NCBI RefSeq assembly: GCF_001724605.1
Contig: NZ_MEEX01000006.1
Span: forward strand, 186,001-250,000
Length of the DNA: 64,000 nt
Direction: 5' to 3'
DNA from: Phenylobacterium sp. SCN 70-31
Lineage (GTDB): Bacteria; Pseudomonadota; Alphaproteobacteria; Caulobacterales; Caulobacteraceae
Made by a program: the position numbers and the translations under genes. Shown in pieces: positions 17,631-29,189 of the stretch. Within the stretch, counting starts at the first letter, position 1; the number at the start of each line of letters is the position of its first letter. Under the pieces are notes generated by a model. It worked only from the letters and a program-made list of their open reading frames with translations, ran no database searches and was not told where the DNA came from.

Positions 17631-18446
17631 GTGAAGATCGCGCTGATCCAGACCCGCACGCCGGCCAGCCACGCCGCGGCCGTCGATCATACCCTGCCGC
17701 TGGTGGAGGAGGCGGTCACGCAGGGCGCGCGCTTCGTCCTGACGCCCGAGGGGACCAACATCCTGCAGAAGGACCGCGAGACGCTGCTGCCCCAGCTCAC
17801 GCGGCTGGAGGACGATCCGGTCGTGGCGGCGCTGCGCGAGACGGCGCGGGCCAGGGGCGTCTGGATCGACGTGGGCTCGGCCCTGGTGCTGCGCGAGGAT
17901 GGGGCCGCCGCCAACCGCCAGGTCCTGATCGACCCCCAGGGCGCGGTCGCCGCGACATACGACAAGCTGCACATGTTCGACGTGAATCTGCCGAACGGCG
18001 AGACGGCGCGCGAATCCGCCACCTATGCGCCGGGCGACCGGGCGGTGACGGCCGACGTGGACGGCGTCCGGTTCGGCCTCTCGATCTGCTACGACCTGCG
18101 CTTCCCGGCCCTCTATCGGGCGCTGGCGCTGGCGGGGGCCGAGGTGATGACCATCCCCGCGGCCTTCACCCGGCCGACGGGCGAGGCGCACTGGGAGGTG
18201 CTGATGCGCGCCCGCGCCATCGAGACGGGCAGCTATGTCCTGGCCGCGGCCCAGGGCGGGTTCCACGAGGACCGCCGCGGCACCTGGGGGCGTTCGCTGG
18301 TGGTGGGGCCGTGGGGCGAGGTGGTCGCCAGCCTTGACCATGACGAGCCGGGCGTGCTCCTGGCCGACCTCGACCTGGCCGCGCCCCGCAAGGCGCGCGC
18401 CGCCATCCCCGCCCTGGCCAATGCGCGGCCGTTCACGGGCCCCTAG
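17631..18446 (+). CDS. Carbon-nitrogen hydrolase (nitrilase superfamily, Nit1/Nit2 type)
   Basis: A 271-residue nitrilase-superfamily amidase. The catalytic triad is Glu40 (LTPEG), Lys112 (YDKLHMFD) and Cys153 (ICYDLRFP). The sequence around each residue matches the Nit1/Nit2 branch, whose known members repair deaminated glutathione or act as omega-amidases. The start is GTG at 17631, four bases after the grxC stop, and yields the usual MKIALIQ start. Its place beside glutaredoxin fits a glutathione-repair role, which is inference. Confidence 0.9.
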   Translation: MKIALIQTRTPASHAAAVDHTLPLVEEAVTQGARFVLTPEGTNILQKDRETLLPQLTRLEDDPVVAALRETARARGVWIDVGSALVLREDGAAANRQVLIDPQGAVAATYDKLHMFDVNLPNGETARESATYAPGDRAVTADVDGVRFGLSICYDLRFPALYRALALAGAEVMTIPAAFTRPTGEAHWEVLMRARAIETGSYVLAAAQGGFHEDRRGTWGRSLVVGPWGEVVASLDHDEPGVLLADLDLAAPRKARAAIPALANARPFTGP

Positions 18447-18469
18447 ATCCGTCCCTCAGCTACGCTCCG

Positions 18470-18901
18470 ATGATCAAGTACGCGCTCACCTGCGACCACG
18501 ACCACGCCTTCGAAGGCTGGTTCGGCTCGTCCGCCGACTATGACGACCAGCAGGCGCGGGGCCTGCTGGACTGCCCGGTCTGCGGCTCGAAGGCGGTGCG
18601 CAAGCAGATCATGGCGCCGGCCGTGCGCGGTACGAAGAAGACCGGGGGCGAACCGCCGGCGGCGAAGATGCAGGCGATGATGATGGAGGCCGCCGGCCGC
18701 ATCCGCCGGCATGTCGAGGAGAATTTCGACGACGTCGGCGACGCCTTCGCCCGCGAGGCCCGCGCCATCCACGAAGGTAAGGCCGAAGACCGCGGCATCT
18801 ATGGCCAGGCCTCGCCCCAGGAGGTCCGCGAGCTGCTGGAGGAGGGCGTGTCGGTGGCGCCCCTGCCGCCCGAGCCGCCGAAGAAGAACGACGTGCACTG
18901 A
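18470..18901 (+). CDS. DUF1178 family protein
   Basis: A 143-residue protein of the DUF1178 family. It starts MIKYALTCDHDHAFEGWF and has CPVCGSKAVRKQIMAP at about 35-50; together with Cys8 this suggests a zinc knuckle. A helical middle and acidic C-terminus follow (ENFDDVGDAFAREARAIH, EDRGIYGQASPQEVREL). It is the last gene of the comF-grxC-nitrilase run. Biochemical function is unknown. Confidence 0.88.
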   Translation: MIKYALTCDHDHAFEGWFGSSADYDDQQARGLLDCPVCGSKAVRKQIMAPAVRGTKKTGGEPPAAKMQAMMMEAAGRIRRHVEENFDDVGDAFAREARAIHEGKAEDRGIYGQASPQEVRELLEEGVSVAPLPPEPPKKNDVH

Positions 18902-18967
18902 GCGGGTTGCGAGCGGCCACGCTTACCGGCAATCTGGAATTGAACCAGGTTGGGGGGCCTGTTCCGC

Positions 18968-20926
18968 ATGCGATTCCTGCGACATTTCATCGGCCTGATC
19001 CTGGCCATGACGCTCTGGGCGCCGGCGACCGGCGCGCCGCTGGACGCCTATGGCGGCCTGCCGTCGATCCAGCAGATCGAGATCTCCCCCGACGGGACCA
19101 GGCTCGCGGTCGTCATGTCGGAGGGCGAGACCCGCGTCATCGGGATCAAGACCCTCCCGGACGGACCGATGCAGGCCTTCGGCGTTGGCGATGTCAAGAT
19201 TCGCGACCTCGACTGGGTCGGCTCGGACGACCTGATCATCACCACGTCGCGGACGGGCACCATTCCCGGCGTGATCTCGGCCCGCGACGAGCACCACATG
19301 GCCTATCGGCTCAACCTCGTCACCCGCGATGTGAAGCCGCTGCTGTCGGGTTCGCTCAGCCGCTCGACCACGGGCAGTCGCATGCGGGACGCCAACACCA
19401 ACATGGGCGCGTCGCTGAACACGCTGGCGGGCTCGCCCGAGGTCCGGATGCTGAACGGCAAGCCGACGCTGTTCCTTCGCGGGATCACCTTTCCCGACCG
19501 GTACGGCGTTCTGACCATCTTCGAGATGGATATGAAGACCAACCGGCCTCAACTCGTGGAGGCGGGCACGGTGGACACCCGGGGGATCGTGCTCGGGCCG
19601 GACGGCAAGGCGTTCGCGCGTTCGGAGTACGACGACAAGACCGGACGGTGGACCCTTCGGCTCCGCAAGGGGGCGGCCTGGATCGTGAGCCGCTCGGTGG
19701 AAGCCCGGAACGACCGGCCCTACACCCTGGGTCTGGGCCGCACCGGCGACTCGGTGATCGTCGCCGAACCCCATGAGACAGGTACGCGCTTCTACGAGGT
19801 GACGCACGAGGGCTGGGGCGCGCCGCTCGAGATCGTCGACGCCGACAACATGGTCCGCGATCCCGCGACCCGGCTGCTCATCGGACATTACGCGCTGGTG
19901 GGCGACGAGAGCCGCTACACCTTCTTCGACCCCGCGGACCAGGCCGCCTGGAACGCGGTCCGGGCGGCGTTCAAGGGCGATCGGGTGCGGCGGGCGTCGT
20001 GGTCCTACGACCGTCGCAAGATCGTCGTACTGGTGGATTCGGTCACCGAGGGGCCCGCCTATGCGCTGGTCGACGTGAGCACCCGGCAGGCCATGTGGCT
20101 GGGCGGTCGCTATCAGCGGCTGGCCCCCGAGGACATCGCCCCCGTGAAGCCTGTCCGGTTCAAGGCGGCGGACGGCCTGAGCCTGACCGGCTATCTGCAT
20201 ACGCCTTACGGCCGCGAGGCTAGGAACCTGCCGCTCGTGGTCTTCCCGCACGGGGGGCCGGCCTCCCGCGACACGCCGGGGTTCGACTGGTGGGCCCAGG
20301 CGATGGCCTCGCGCGGCTACGCCGTGCTCCAGGTGAACTTCCGCGGTTCGGACGGCTTCGGCTGGGACCACCTCAGGGCCGGCTTCGGGGAATGGGGCCG
20401 CAAGATGCAGACCGACCTGTCGGACGGCGTTCGCCACCTCGCCGCCGAGGGGGTGATCGATCCCAAACGCGTGTGCATCGTGGGCGCCAGCTACGGGGGT
20501 TACGCAGCCCTGGCGGGCGCTGCGTTGGATACCGGCGTCTACCGCTGCGCGGCGTCGGTGGCCGGGCTCAGCGACCTGCGTCGCTTCGTGAACTGGTCCA
20601 AGGATCGCAACGGCCTCAGCGCCTTCCGGTACTGGACGCGGTTCATGGGCGCCGAAGAGAACCGCGACCGTGTCCTCGCCGAGATTTCGCCCGCGAGCCA
20701 CATCGAGAAGATCTCGATCCCGGTCCTGCTCGTCCACGGCCGCGACGACACCGTCGTACCCCTGGAGCAGAGCCAGCTCATGGCCGATGCGCTGAAGAAG
20801 GCGGGCAAGCCGCACGAACTCGTCGTCCAGAAGGGCGAGGATCACTGGCTGTCGCGCGGCGACACCCGCATCCAGACGTTGAACGCCGTTGTGACGTTCC
20901 TCGAAACCCACAACCCGCCGCGATGA
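18968..20926 (+). CDS. S9 family (prolyl oligopeptidase-like) secreted peptidase, copy 1
   Basis: A 652-residue serine peptidase. Residues 1-22 form a signal peptide ending near ATGAPL, so it is exported. The N-terminal two thirds form the predicted beta-propeller. The C-terminal alpha/beta-hydrolase domain has Ser508 in GASYGGYAAL, Asp594 in HGRDDTVVP and His626 in EDHWLSRGD, a complete triad. ATG 18968 was chosen over an in-frame TTG at 18950 because it begins the signal peptide. The stop overlaps the start of a paralogue (ATGA), so the two are co-translated. Substrates are probably short peptides. Confidence 0.9.
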   Translation: MRFLRHFIGLILAMTLWAPATGAPLDAYGGLPSIQQIEISPDGTRLAVVMSEGETRVIGIKTLPDGPMQAFGVGDVKIRDLDWVGSDDLIITTSRTGTIPGVISARDEHHMAYRLNLVTRDVKPLLSGSLSRSTTGSRMRDANTNMGASLNTLAGSPEVRMLNGKPTLFLRGITFPDRYGVLTIFEMDMKTNRPQLVEAGTVDTRGIVLGPDGKAFARSEYDDKTGRWTLRLRKGAAWIVSRSVEARNDRPYTLGLGRTGDSVIVAEPHETGTRFYEVTHEGWGAPLEIVDADNMVRDPATRLLIGHYALVGDESRYTFFDPADQAAWNAVRAAFKGDRVRRASWSYDRRKIVVLVDSVTEGPAYALVDVSTRQAMWLGGRYQRLAPEDIAPVKPVRFKAADGLSLTGYLHTPYGREARNLPLVVFPHGGPASRDTPGFDWWAQAMASRGYAVLQVNFRGSDGFGWDHLRAGFGEWGRKMQTDLSDGVRHLAAEGVIDPKRVCIVGASYGGYAALAGAALDTGVYRCAASVAGLSDLRRFVNWSKDRNGLSAFRYWTRFMGAEENRDRVLAEISPASHIEKISIPVLLVHGRDDTVVPLEQSQLMADALKKAGKPHELVVQKGEDHWLSRGDTRIQTLNAVVTFLETHNPPR

Positions 20927-22854
20927 GGGCCCCGATGCGTTCGATCCTGGCGTGGGTGGCGTGCGCCGCCGCCGGCCTGCTGGCCGTGACGCCGGCCGCC
21001 GCCGCGCCGCTCGAAGCCTACGGACGGCTGCCCACGATCGAGTCGGTCGCGATCTCGCCCAGCGGCCACGCCGTGGCCATGGTGGCGACCAACGGCGAGC
21101 AGCGGATCATCGCGGTGCAGGACCTCGCCACGAAAGCCTCGCTGCTGAACGGCTACACCGGAGACGAGAAGGTCCGGGGCGTGCAGTGGGCGGACGACCG
21201 GCGGCTGATTCTCGTGAGTTCCAGGACGTCCACGAGCTTCGAGATCCTCAACGGGAACCGCGAATGGTTCTTCGGCAGTCTGGTCGATGTTCCGGCGAAG
21301 AAGATGTCGCCGATGATGCGGAACTCCAAATCCGACTTCCAGATGATCTTCGGCCTACCCGCCGCCCGAACGCGGGCGGGAAAGACGATGGTGTTTCCCG
21401 AGGCCATTCTGATCAAGGGCGACCGGGCGCGCATCTCGCTGTTCGGGATCGACCTGGACAACGGTACGAACCGGCTCGTGTCCGAAGGGGCGCCGGACAC
21501 CCGAAACTGGCTGGTGGATACCGATGGCGAAGTGCTGGCCCGCGAGCAATACAACAGCGGGTCCGGACTCTGGGTGCTACAGCTTCGCCGAGGCGGCCTG
21601 TGGACCGATGCCGTTCGCGTATCGGCGCCGCTCGATCCGCCCCGCATGCTCGGCATGGGCCGCGACAAGGACAGCGTGATCTACGGGATCCGGACGGACG
21701 ATGGTCGCTCCGAGTGGCGGGAAGTCCGCCGGGACGACAATGCCCCGGTGGCGCCGATACCGGTCGGGCCGGCGCAGTCCTCGATCCGTGCGCGGGACGG
21801 TCTTCTGCTGGGCTACTACAATCTGGTCGGCGACGAGGACGTCTACACCTTCTTCGATCCCGAGGATCAGAGGGTGTGGCGAGCGGTGACGGCCGCCTAT
21901 CCGGGTCAGCGGGTGGTTCTTCACGACTGGACGGCCGACCGCCGGAAAATCGTCGTCCTTGTGGAATCGCCCAGCGAAGCGCCGGCCTTCGCCCTGGTCG
22001 ATCTGGAGACGCGAAGCGCCCGATGGCTGGGCGAGCAGTTCGCCAGCTTGAAGGCGAACGACATCTCCGATCGAAAGCCGTTCCGGTTCAAGGCTGCGGA
22101 TGGTCTGGACCTTCCGGGCTACCTCACCCTGCCGCGAGGTCGCGAGCCGAAGGGGCTGCCGCTGATTGTCTTCCCTCACGGCGGTCCTGCGGTGCGCGAC
22201 ACCCCGGACTTCGACTGGTGGGCCCAGGGCATGGCCTCGCGCGGCTACGCCGTTCTGCAGGTGAACTACCGAGGGTCGGACGGCCTGGGCTCGAGACACC
22301 TCGAGGCGGGCTATGGCGAGTGGGGTCGCAAGATGCAGACCGACCTCTCCGACGGCGTTCGGCGTCTGGCCGCCCTGGGCGTCATCGATCCGGCGCGCGT
22401 CTGCATCGTGGGCGCCAGCTACGGGGGTTATGCCGCGCTGGCGGGCGCGACGCTCGATCGAGGCGTCTATCGGTGCGCCGTTTCGGTGGCGGGCGTGTCG
22501 GATCTCTCCGGACTGATCGGGTTCGGTGTCGGGCGAAGCGGGCCGGCCGCCACGCGCTATTGGACGCGGTTCATCGGGGCGGAAAGCCGGGACGATCCGG
22601 TCATCGCGCGGTACTCCCCTCTTCATCTCGCCTCGGCTGCCGACGCGCCGATCCTGCTGATCCACGGCAAGGACGACACGGTGGTTCCTGCGGATCAGAG
22701 CCAGCGTATGGCGGAGGCCTTGAGCAAGGCCGGCAAGCCTCACGAACTGATCCTCCAGAAGGGCGCCGACCACTGGCTCTCGCGCGGTGACACGCGGCTG
22801 GAGACCCTCACGGCGACGATGGCGTTCGTCGAGAAGCACAATCCGCCCCACTGA
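20923..22854 (+). CDS. S9 family (prolyl oligopeptidase-like) secreted peptidase, copy 2
   Basis: A 643-residue paralogue of the preceding gene, sharing long identical blocks in the C-terminal half (FDWWAQ, GASYGGYAALAGA, DHWLSRGDTR). The triad is Ser499, Asp585 and His617, intact. The signal peptide (about 1-27) ends near PAAAAPL. The N-terminal propeller is clearly more diverged, which suggests different substrate access. The start at 20923 overlaps the previous stop by four bases; an ATG twelve bases later is also possible. Tandem duplication is the simplest origin. Confidence 0.9.
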   Translation: MRAPMRSILAWVACAAAGLLAVTPAAAAPLEAYGRLPTIESVAISPSGHAVAMVATNGEQRIIAVQDLATKASLLNGYTGDEKVRGVQWADDRRLILVSSRTSTSFEILNGNREWFFGSLVDVPAKKMSPMMRNSKSDFQMIFGLPAARTRAGKTMVFPEAILIKGDRARISLFGIDLDNGTNRLVSEGAPDTRNWLVDTDGEVLAREQYNSGSGLWVLQLRRGGLWTDAVRVSAPLDPPRMLGMGRDKDSVIYGIRTDDGRSEWREVRRDDNAPVAPIPVGPAQSSIRARDGLLLGYYNLVGDEDVYTFFDPEDQRVWRAVTAAYPGQRVVLHDWTADRRKIVVLVESPSEAPAFALVDLETRSARWLGEQFASLKANDISDRKPFRFKAADGLDLPGYLTLPRGREPKGLPLIVFPHGGPAVRDTPDFDWWAQGMASRGYAVLQVNYRGSDGLGSRHLEAGYGEWGRKMQTDLSDGVRRLAALGVIDPARVCIVGASYGGYAALAGATLDRGVYRCAVSVAGVSDLSGLIGFGVGRSGPAATRYWTRFIGAESRDDPVIARYSPLHLASAADAPILLIHGKDDTVVPADQSQRMAEALSKAGKPHELILQKGADHWLSRGDTRLETLTATMAFVEKHNPPH

Positions 22855-22882
22855 CCGCGATTGATCGGCCTCAAGGTCCCTT

Positions 22883-22902
22883 GTGTGGCTCATCTGCCAC
22901 AC
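22883..22902. promoter_or_regulatory. Inverted repeat upstream of clpB
   Basis: GTGTGGC and GCCACAC arms flank a six-base loop. It lies 28 bases after the S9 peptidase stop and about 70 bases before clpB. It could end the peptidase transcript or act in clpB control. The preceding CCCTTG vaguely recalls a heat-shock -35 (CTTGAA), but no convincing -10 follows. No CIRCE element is present. Confidence 0.35.
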
Positions 22903-22971
22903 TACATCGGGTGAGCCGGGCGCCGTGCTTCCAGGGAGGCGGCGCCCGAGTTCCGCCTTTGAGGGGATCCG

Positions 22972-25557
<2,586 letters not shown>

Positions 25558-25563
25558 GACGAG

Positions 25564-25594
25564 CCCCTCCCTCGCCGATGCGGGGGAGGGGTTT
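25564..25594 (+). terminator. Intrinsic terminator of clpB
   Basis: Arms CCCCTCCC and GGGAGGGG flank a loop of about twelve bases and are followed by TTT. It lies seven bases past the clpB stop and before the convergent SDR gene. Confidence 0.65.
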
Positions 25595-25598
25595 CAAT

Positions 25599-26531
25599 TC
25601 AGGCCGGCTGTTTCTGCTGGGCGTTGTTCGAGCCGGGCAGCGGTCCGCGGTTCAGGTCGAAGAACTTGGGCGCCATCTTCGGCACCGCCTCCTCCAGGAT
25701 CGACTGTACGGTCCAGCCCTCTTCCTTGGTCACGGTCTCGACCGGACGCGGCTGGCTGTAGAGGATAATGTTCTCGCCCGACGAGCCGAAGATCTGGCCC
25801 GAGACATGGGCCGCGGCCGGGGTGACCATCGCCACCGAGAAGCGGGCCGGCTGGTCGGCGCGGATCTTCTCGGCCATCACCGCGCGACGCGCGGCGGCGG
25901 CTTCGTCCTTGATCGGCACCGACTGGGTCATGCGGGTCCAGGCCACCGGCGCCAGGCAGTTGGAGCGCACGTTGTTGCGGGCGCCCTCCATGGCGATGAT
26001 CCGCGAGAGCCCGGCGATGCCCATCTTGGCCGCGCCGTAGTTGGCCTGGCCGATGTTGCCGAACAGGCCCGAGGTCGAGGTGAAGAACATGTAGGCGCCG
26101 TCGTTCTGCTCGCGGAACAGTTCGATGGTGGCGCGGGCCACGTTGAACGAGCCGCGCATGTGGACCGCGATGACGGCGTCCCATTCGGCCTCGGTCATCT
26201 TGTGGAACATCACGTCGCGCAGGATGCCCGCCGGATTGATGACCGCGTGCAGGCCGCCGAATTCCTTCTTGGCCTGCTCGACCATGCCGTAGACGGCGTC
26301 GAGGTCGGTGACGCTGTCGGAGTTGGAGACCGCCTCGCCGCCGTTGGCGCGGATGAGGGCTGCGACCTCCTCGGCCGGGCCGGCCGAACCTTCGTCCTCG
26401 CCCTTCAGCCCGCCGCCGAGGTCGTTCACGACCACCTTGGCGCCTTCCTGCGCCGCGATGAGCGCGCAATCGCGCCCGATGCCGTTGCCGCCGCCCGTGA
26501 CGAGGACGACCTTTCCTTCCAAAGCGCCCAT
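25599..26531 (-). CDS. SDR-family hydroxyacyl-CoA-type dehydrogenase
   Basis: A 310-residue short-chain dehydrogenase. The cofactor motif is VTGGGNGIGRD near residue 10. VVVNDLGGGLKGEDEGS following the second beta strand is typical of relatives of the peroxisomal multifunctional enzyme 2 (3-hydroxyacyl-CoA dehydrogenase). The catalytic region is SGLFGNIGQANYGAAKMG with the YxxxK pair. The ATG at 26531 has GGGAG upstream; an earlier in-frame ATG adds eleven unlikely residues. The C-terminal extension beyond about 260 is longer than in classical SDRs. The substrate is probably an acyl-CoA, by family only. Confidence 0.85.
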   Translation of the reverse strand: MGALEGKVVLVTGGGNGIGRDCALIAAQEGAKVVVNDLGGGLKGEDEGSAGPAEEVAALIRANGGEAVSNSDSVTDLDAVYGMVEQAKKEFGGLHAVINPAGILRDVMFHKMTEAEWDAVIAVHMRGSFNVARATIELFREQNDGAYMFFTSTSGLFGNIGQANYGAAKMGIAGLSRIIAMEGARNNVRSNCLAPVAWTRMTQSVPIKDEAAAARRAVMAEKIRADQPARFSVAMVTPAAAHVSGQIFGSSGENIILYSQPRPVETVTKEEGWTVQSILEEAVPKMAPKFFDLNRGPLPGSNNAQQKQPA

Positions 26532-26592
26532 GTTCGAAAATCTCCCTAAATCGGCGATCGCCATAATGCGTCGGTCTTCAATACCCAGACCT

Positions 26593-27852
26593 CTATTCGA
26601 GGCGGTCCGCGCGACGCAAGTCGGGGAAGAGCTTGGCCCAGATGGCGGTTACCGCAACGGCGCCCACCCCGCCGAACACCGCCGCGCCCACGGGGCCGAG
26701 GATGCGGGCCACCACGCCGCTCTCGAACTCGCCCAGTTCGTTGGAGGCGCCGACGAACACCGAGGAGACGGCCGCCACGCGGCCCCGCATGTGGTCGGGC
26801 GTGACGAGCTGGACCAGGGTCTGGCGGACGTAGACGCTCAGCATGTCGGCCCCGCCCAGGACGGCCAGGGCGCCCACCGAAAGCCACAGCGACTTCGACA
26901 GCCCGAAGACGATGGTGGCGACGCCGAATACGGCGACGCCCGAGAACATGTAGAGGCCCGCCTTGCGTCGGATCGGATTGGCGGCCAGCCAGAAGGCGAC
27001 GATCGTGGCGCCGATGGCCGGCCCGGCGCGCAGGATTCCGAACCCTTCGGCGCCGACGTGCAGGACATCGCGGGCGAAGACCGGCAGCAGCGCCGTGGCC
27101 CCGCCCAGCAGCACGGCGAACAGGTCGAGCGATATGGCGCCGAAGACGATCTTCTGGCGCCAGACGTAGGCGAGGCCCTCCTTGATGAGCTGCCACCGCG
27201 AACCGGGGCTGACCTCGGGCTTGGTGTTCTGGCGGATGCAGGACACCAGCAGCATGGACGTCAGATAGAGGCCGAAGGTGGTGAAGTAGGCGGTCTCGGC
27301 CGACCGCGCGACGAGAAATCCCGCCGCCGTCGGGCCGGCGATGGAGGCGGTCTGCCACGCCAGGGAGTTCCAGGCGATGGCGCGCGGCAGGAGGCGGCGG
27401 GGCACCAGCATGGGCCCGAGCGCCGTGTTCGCCGGGGCGAAGAAGGCGCGGCTCGAGCCGAAGAGCACGGCGACGCACAGCAGCAGCGCGGGTGAGGCGT
27501 GTCCCATGACGGTCGCCAAGCCGAGCGTCAGGACGCTGGCGATCTCGCCCGTCAGGCACAGTATGAGGAGCTTGCGCCGATCGTAGCGGTCGGCCGCCTC
27601 GCCGGCGGGAAGCGTCAAGAGGAACACCGGGATGAAGGTGGCCAGGCCGATCATGCCCACGAGGAAGGCGCTCTCGGCCACCGTCCGGGTCTCGCGGGCC
27701 AGGGCGTACATCTGCCAGCCCATGGCCACGCTCTGGATCTGGGCCGCGAAACTGCCGGTCCAGCGGGTGCCCCAGAAGAACAGATAGTCCCGCTCCTTCA
27801 ACAGGGCGCGGGCTGAGGGGACGGGCTCGTCGGGGAGGTGAGCGTCGGTCAT
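26593..27852 (-). CDS. MFS transporter
   Basis: A 419-residue major facilitator with about twelve hydrophobic segments. The motif-A-like loop between helices 2 and 3 is GEAADRYDRRK, and a related DHMRGRVAAV loop is in the second half. The sequence begins with a soluble stretch to about residue 20, then FFWGTRWTGSFAAQIQSVAMGW. It resembles the EntS-like MFS_3 group, usually drug or siderophore exporters. It is on the same strand as the SDR gene with a 61-bp gap. Substrate unknown. Confidence 0.85.
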   Translation of the reverse strand: MTDAHLPDEPVPSARALLKERDYLFFWGTRWTGSFAAQIQSVAMGWQMYALARETRTVAESAFLVGMIGLATFIPVFLLTLPAGEAADRYDRRKLLILCLTGEIASVLTLGLATVMGHASPALLLCVAVLFGSSRAFFAPANTALGPMLVPRRLLPRAIAWNSLAWQTASIAGPTAAGFLVARSAETAYFTTFGLYLTSMLLVSCIRQNTKPEVSPGSRWQLIKEGLAYVWRQKIVFGAISLDLFAVLLGGATALLPVFARDVLHVGAEGFGILRAGPAIGATIVAFWLAANPIRRKAGLYMFSGVAVFGVATIVFGLSKSLWLSVGALAVLGGADMLSVYVRQTLVQLVTPDHMRGRVAAVSSVFVGASNELGEFESGVVARILGPVGAAVFGGVGAVAVTAIWAKLFPDLRRADRLE

Positions 27853-27898
27853 CTGAGCGGAGGGAACCTGCCCTGCGCCGCATATCGCCGCAATGGCG

Positions 27899-27927
27899 TT
27901 GACGGCCGCGATGCGAGGCCCTAATTG
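27899..27927 (+). promoter_or_regulatory. Weak candidate promoter
   Basis: TTGACG at 27899-27904, a 17-base spacer, then TAATTG at 27922-27927. The -35 matches both the general and the Caulobacter housekeeping consensus; the -10 is weak. It would drive the GNAT gene at 28083. Confidence 0.3.
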
Positions 27928-28082
27928 CGCGCTCCCGATCCACGGCCCGGAGGGCCCTTCAGATGCGACGACGTCCGCTGGCGTAAGCCCGACGCACCCG
28001 TACTGGCCCGGACTGAGGTCCGCTTCGCCGTCGCCCGTCTGTCCCCAGAGACTCTGTTCCCAGAGACCCAGAGATCGGTCCC

Positions 28083-28574
28083 ATGTCGCTGCAACCCTGC
28101 CGGCCCCCGCCGGAACTCGCCTTCGTCCATGAAGACCCCGCCCACGCCGCCGAGATCGAGGCGTTGCTGAATCGCGCCTTCGGCCCGGGCCGCTTCGCCA
28201 AGGTGTCCGAGCGCGTGCGCGAGTTCGCCGACTTCGCCCCCGACCTCAGTTTCTGCGCCGTCGAGGAGGGCCGCGTCGTGGGCGTCTGCCGCATGTGGCG
28301 CGTCGCGGCCGGCGATCGTCCGGCGGTGTTCCTGGGGCCGCTGGCGGTCGAGGAAAGCGAGCGCAGTCACGGCCTGGGCGCGCGGCTGGTGGAGCAGGCG
28401 TGTTCGGCGTCCGAGGCCGCGGGCGAGCCTGTGGTCGTGCTCGTGGGCGACCTGCCGTATTTCCAGCGCGTGGGCTTCGCCGTGGCGTCCGACGTCGGCC
28501 TGCCGGGACCGGTCGATCCCAGGCGGGTGCTCTATCGCGGTTCGACGCCGGCGGGGATGATCCGGGCGCGGTGA
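28083..28574 (+). CDS. GNAT family N-acetyltransferase (YhbS-like)
   Basis: A 163-residue GNAT protein. FLGPLAVEESERSHGLGARLVEQAC contains the acetyl-CoA pyrophosphate loop (R/Q-x-x-G-x-G/A type, here RSHGLGA). YFQRVGF near the C-terminus is the usual GNAT aromatic segment. The YhbS-like group acetylates unknown amines. It is the first of four forward genes running to cca with short gaps. Confidence 0.8.
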   Translation: MSLQPCRPPPELAFVHEDPAHAAEIEALLNRAFGPGRFAKVSERVREFADFAPDLSFCAVEEGRVVGVCRMWRVAAGDRPAVFLGPLAVEESERSHGLGARLVEQACSASEAAGEPVVVLVGDLPYFQRVGFAVASDVGLPGPVDPRRVLYRGSTPAGMIRAR

Positions 28575-28628
28575 GCGCTGCCGTCGCGGCAGGTTGAGAC
28601 GACTCTCCCCGCACCTTACCTTCGCGCC

Positions 28629-29189
28629 ATGTCCAGACCGACCACAGGCAGCGGGCTCGACGCCCTGGCCGCGGGAGCGAGGCAGGCGCCCGGGCGCGGC
28701 CTTCCGCCCGTGCACCTGTGGAATCCCGAGCGTAGCGGCGAGATCGACATCGTGATCAGACCCGATGGGCGCTGGGTCCACGAGGGATCGGTCATCGGGC
28801 GGGAGGCGCTGGTCCGCCTTTTTTCGACGATCCTGCGCAAGGATCCCGACGGCTACTGGCTGGTGACGCCGGTGGAGAAGCTCAGGGTGACGGTCGAGGA
28901 TGCGCCGTTCGTCGCCGTGCGCGTGGATCGGGTCGGCGAGGCGCTGCGCTTCGAGACCAACGTCGGCGACGTGATCGAGGCCGGCCCCGAGAACGCCATC
29001 CGGGTGGAGACGGCGCCCGACGGCGAACCCAGACCCTATGTGCATATCCGCCGTGGGCTGGAGGCCCTGATCGCGCGACCCGTCTTCTACGAACTGGCTG
29101 AGCTGGCCGAGGACCGTGGCGGCCAACTCGGCGTCGCCTCCAACGGCGTCTGGTTTCCCATCGGCCCGGCCGAGGCGGCGGTCGCATGA
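28629..29189 (+). CDS. DUF1285 family protein
   Basis: A 186-residue protein matching the DUF1285 family. It has PPVHLWNPERSGEIDIVI near residue 26 and RWVHEGSVIGREALVRLFSTIL, followed by DGYWLVTPVEKLRVTVEDAPFVA. The fold is beta-rich with no signal peptide or membrane segment. Its stop overlaps the start of the Nudix gene (ATGA), and it is one operon with it and cca. This arrangement is common in alphaproteobacteria. Function unknown. Confidence 0.88.
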   Translation: MSRPTTGSGLDALAAGARQAPGRGLPPVHLWNPERSGEIDIVIRPDGRWVHEGSVIGREALVRLFSTILRKDPDGYWLVTPVEKLRVTVEDAPFVAVRVDRVGEALRFETNVGDVIEAGPENAIRVETAPDGEPRPYVHIRRGLEALIARPVFYELAELAEDRGGQLGVASNGVWFPIGPAEAAVA

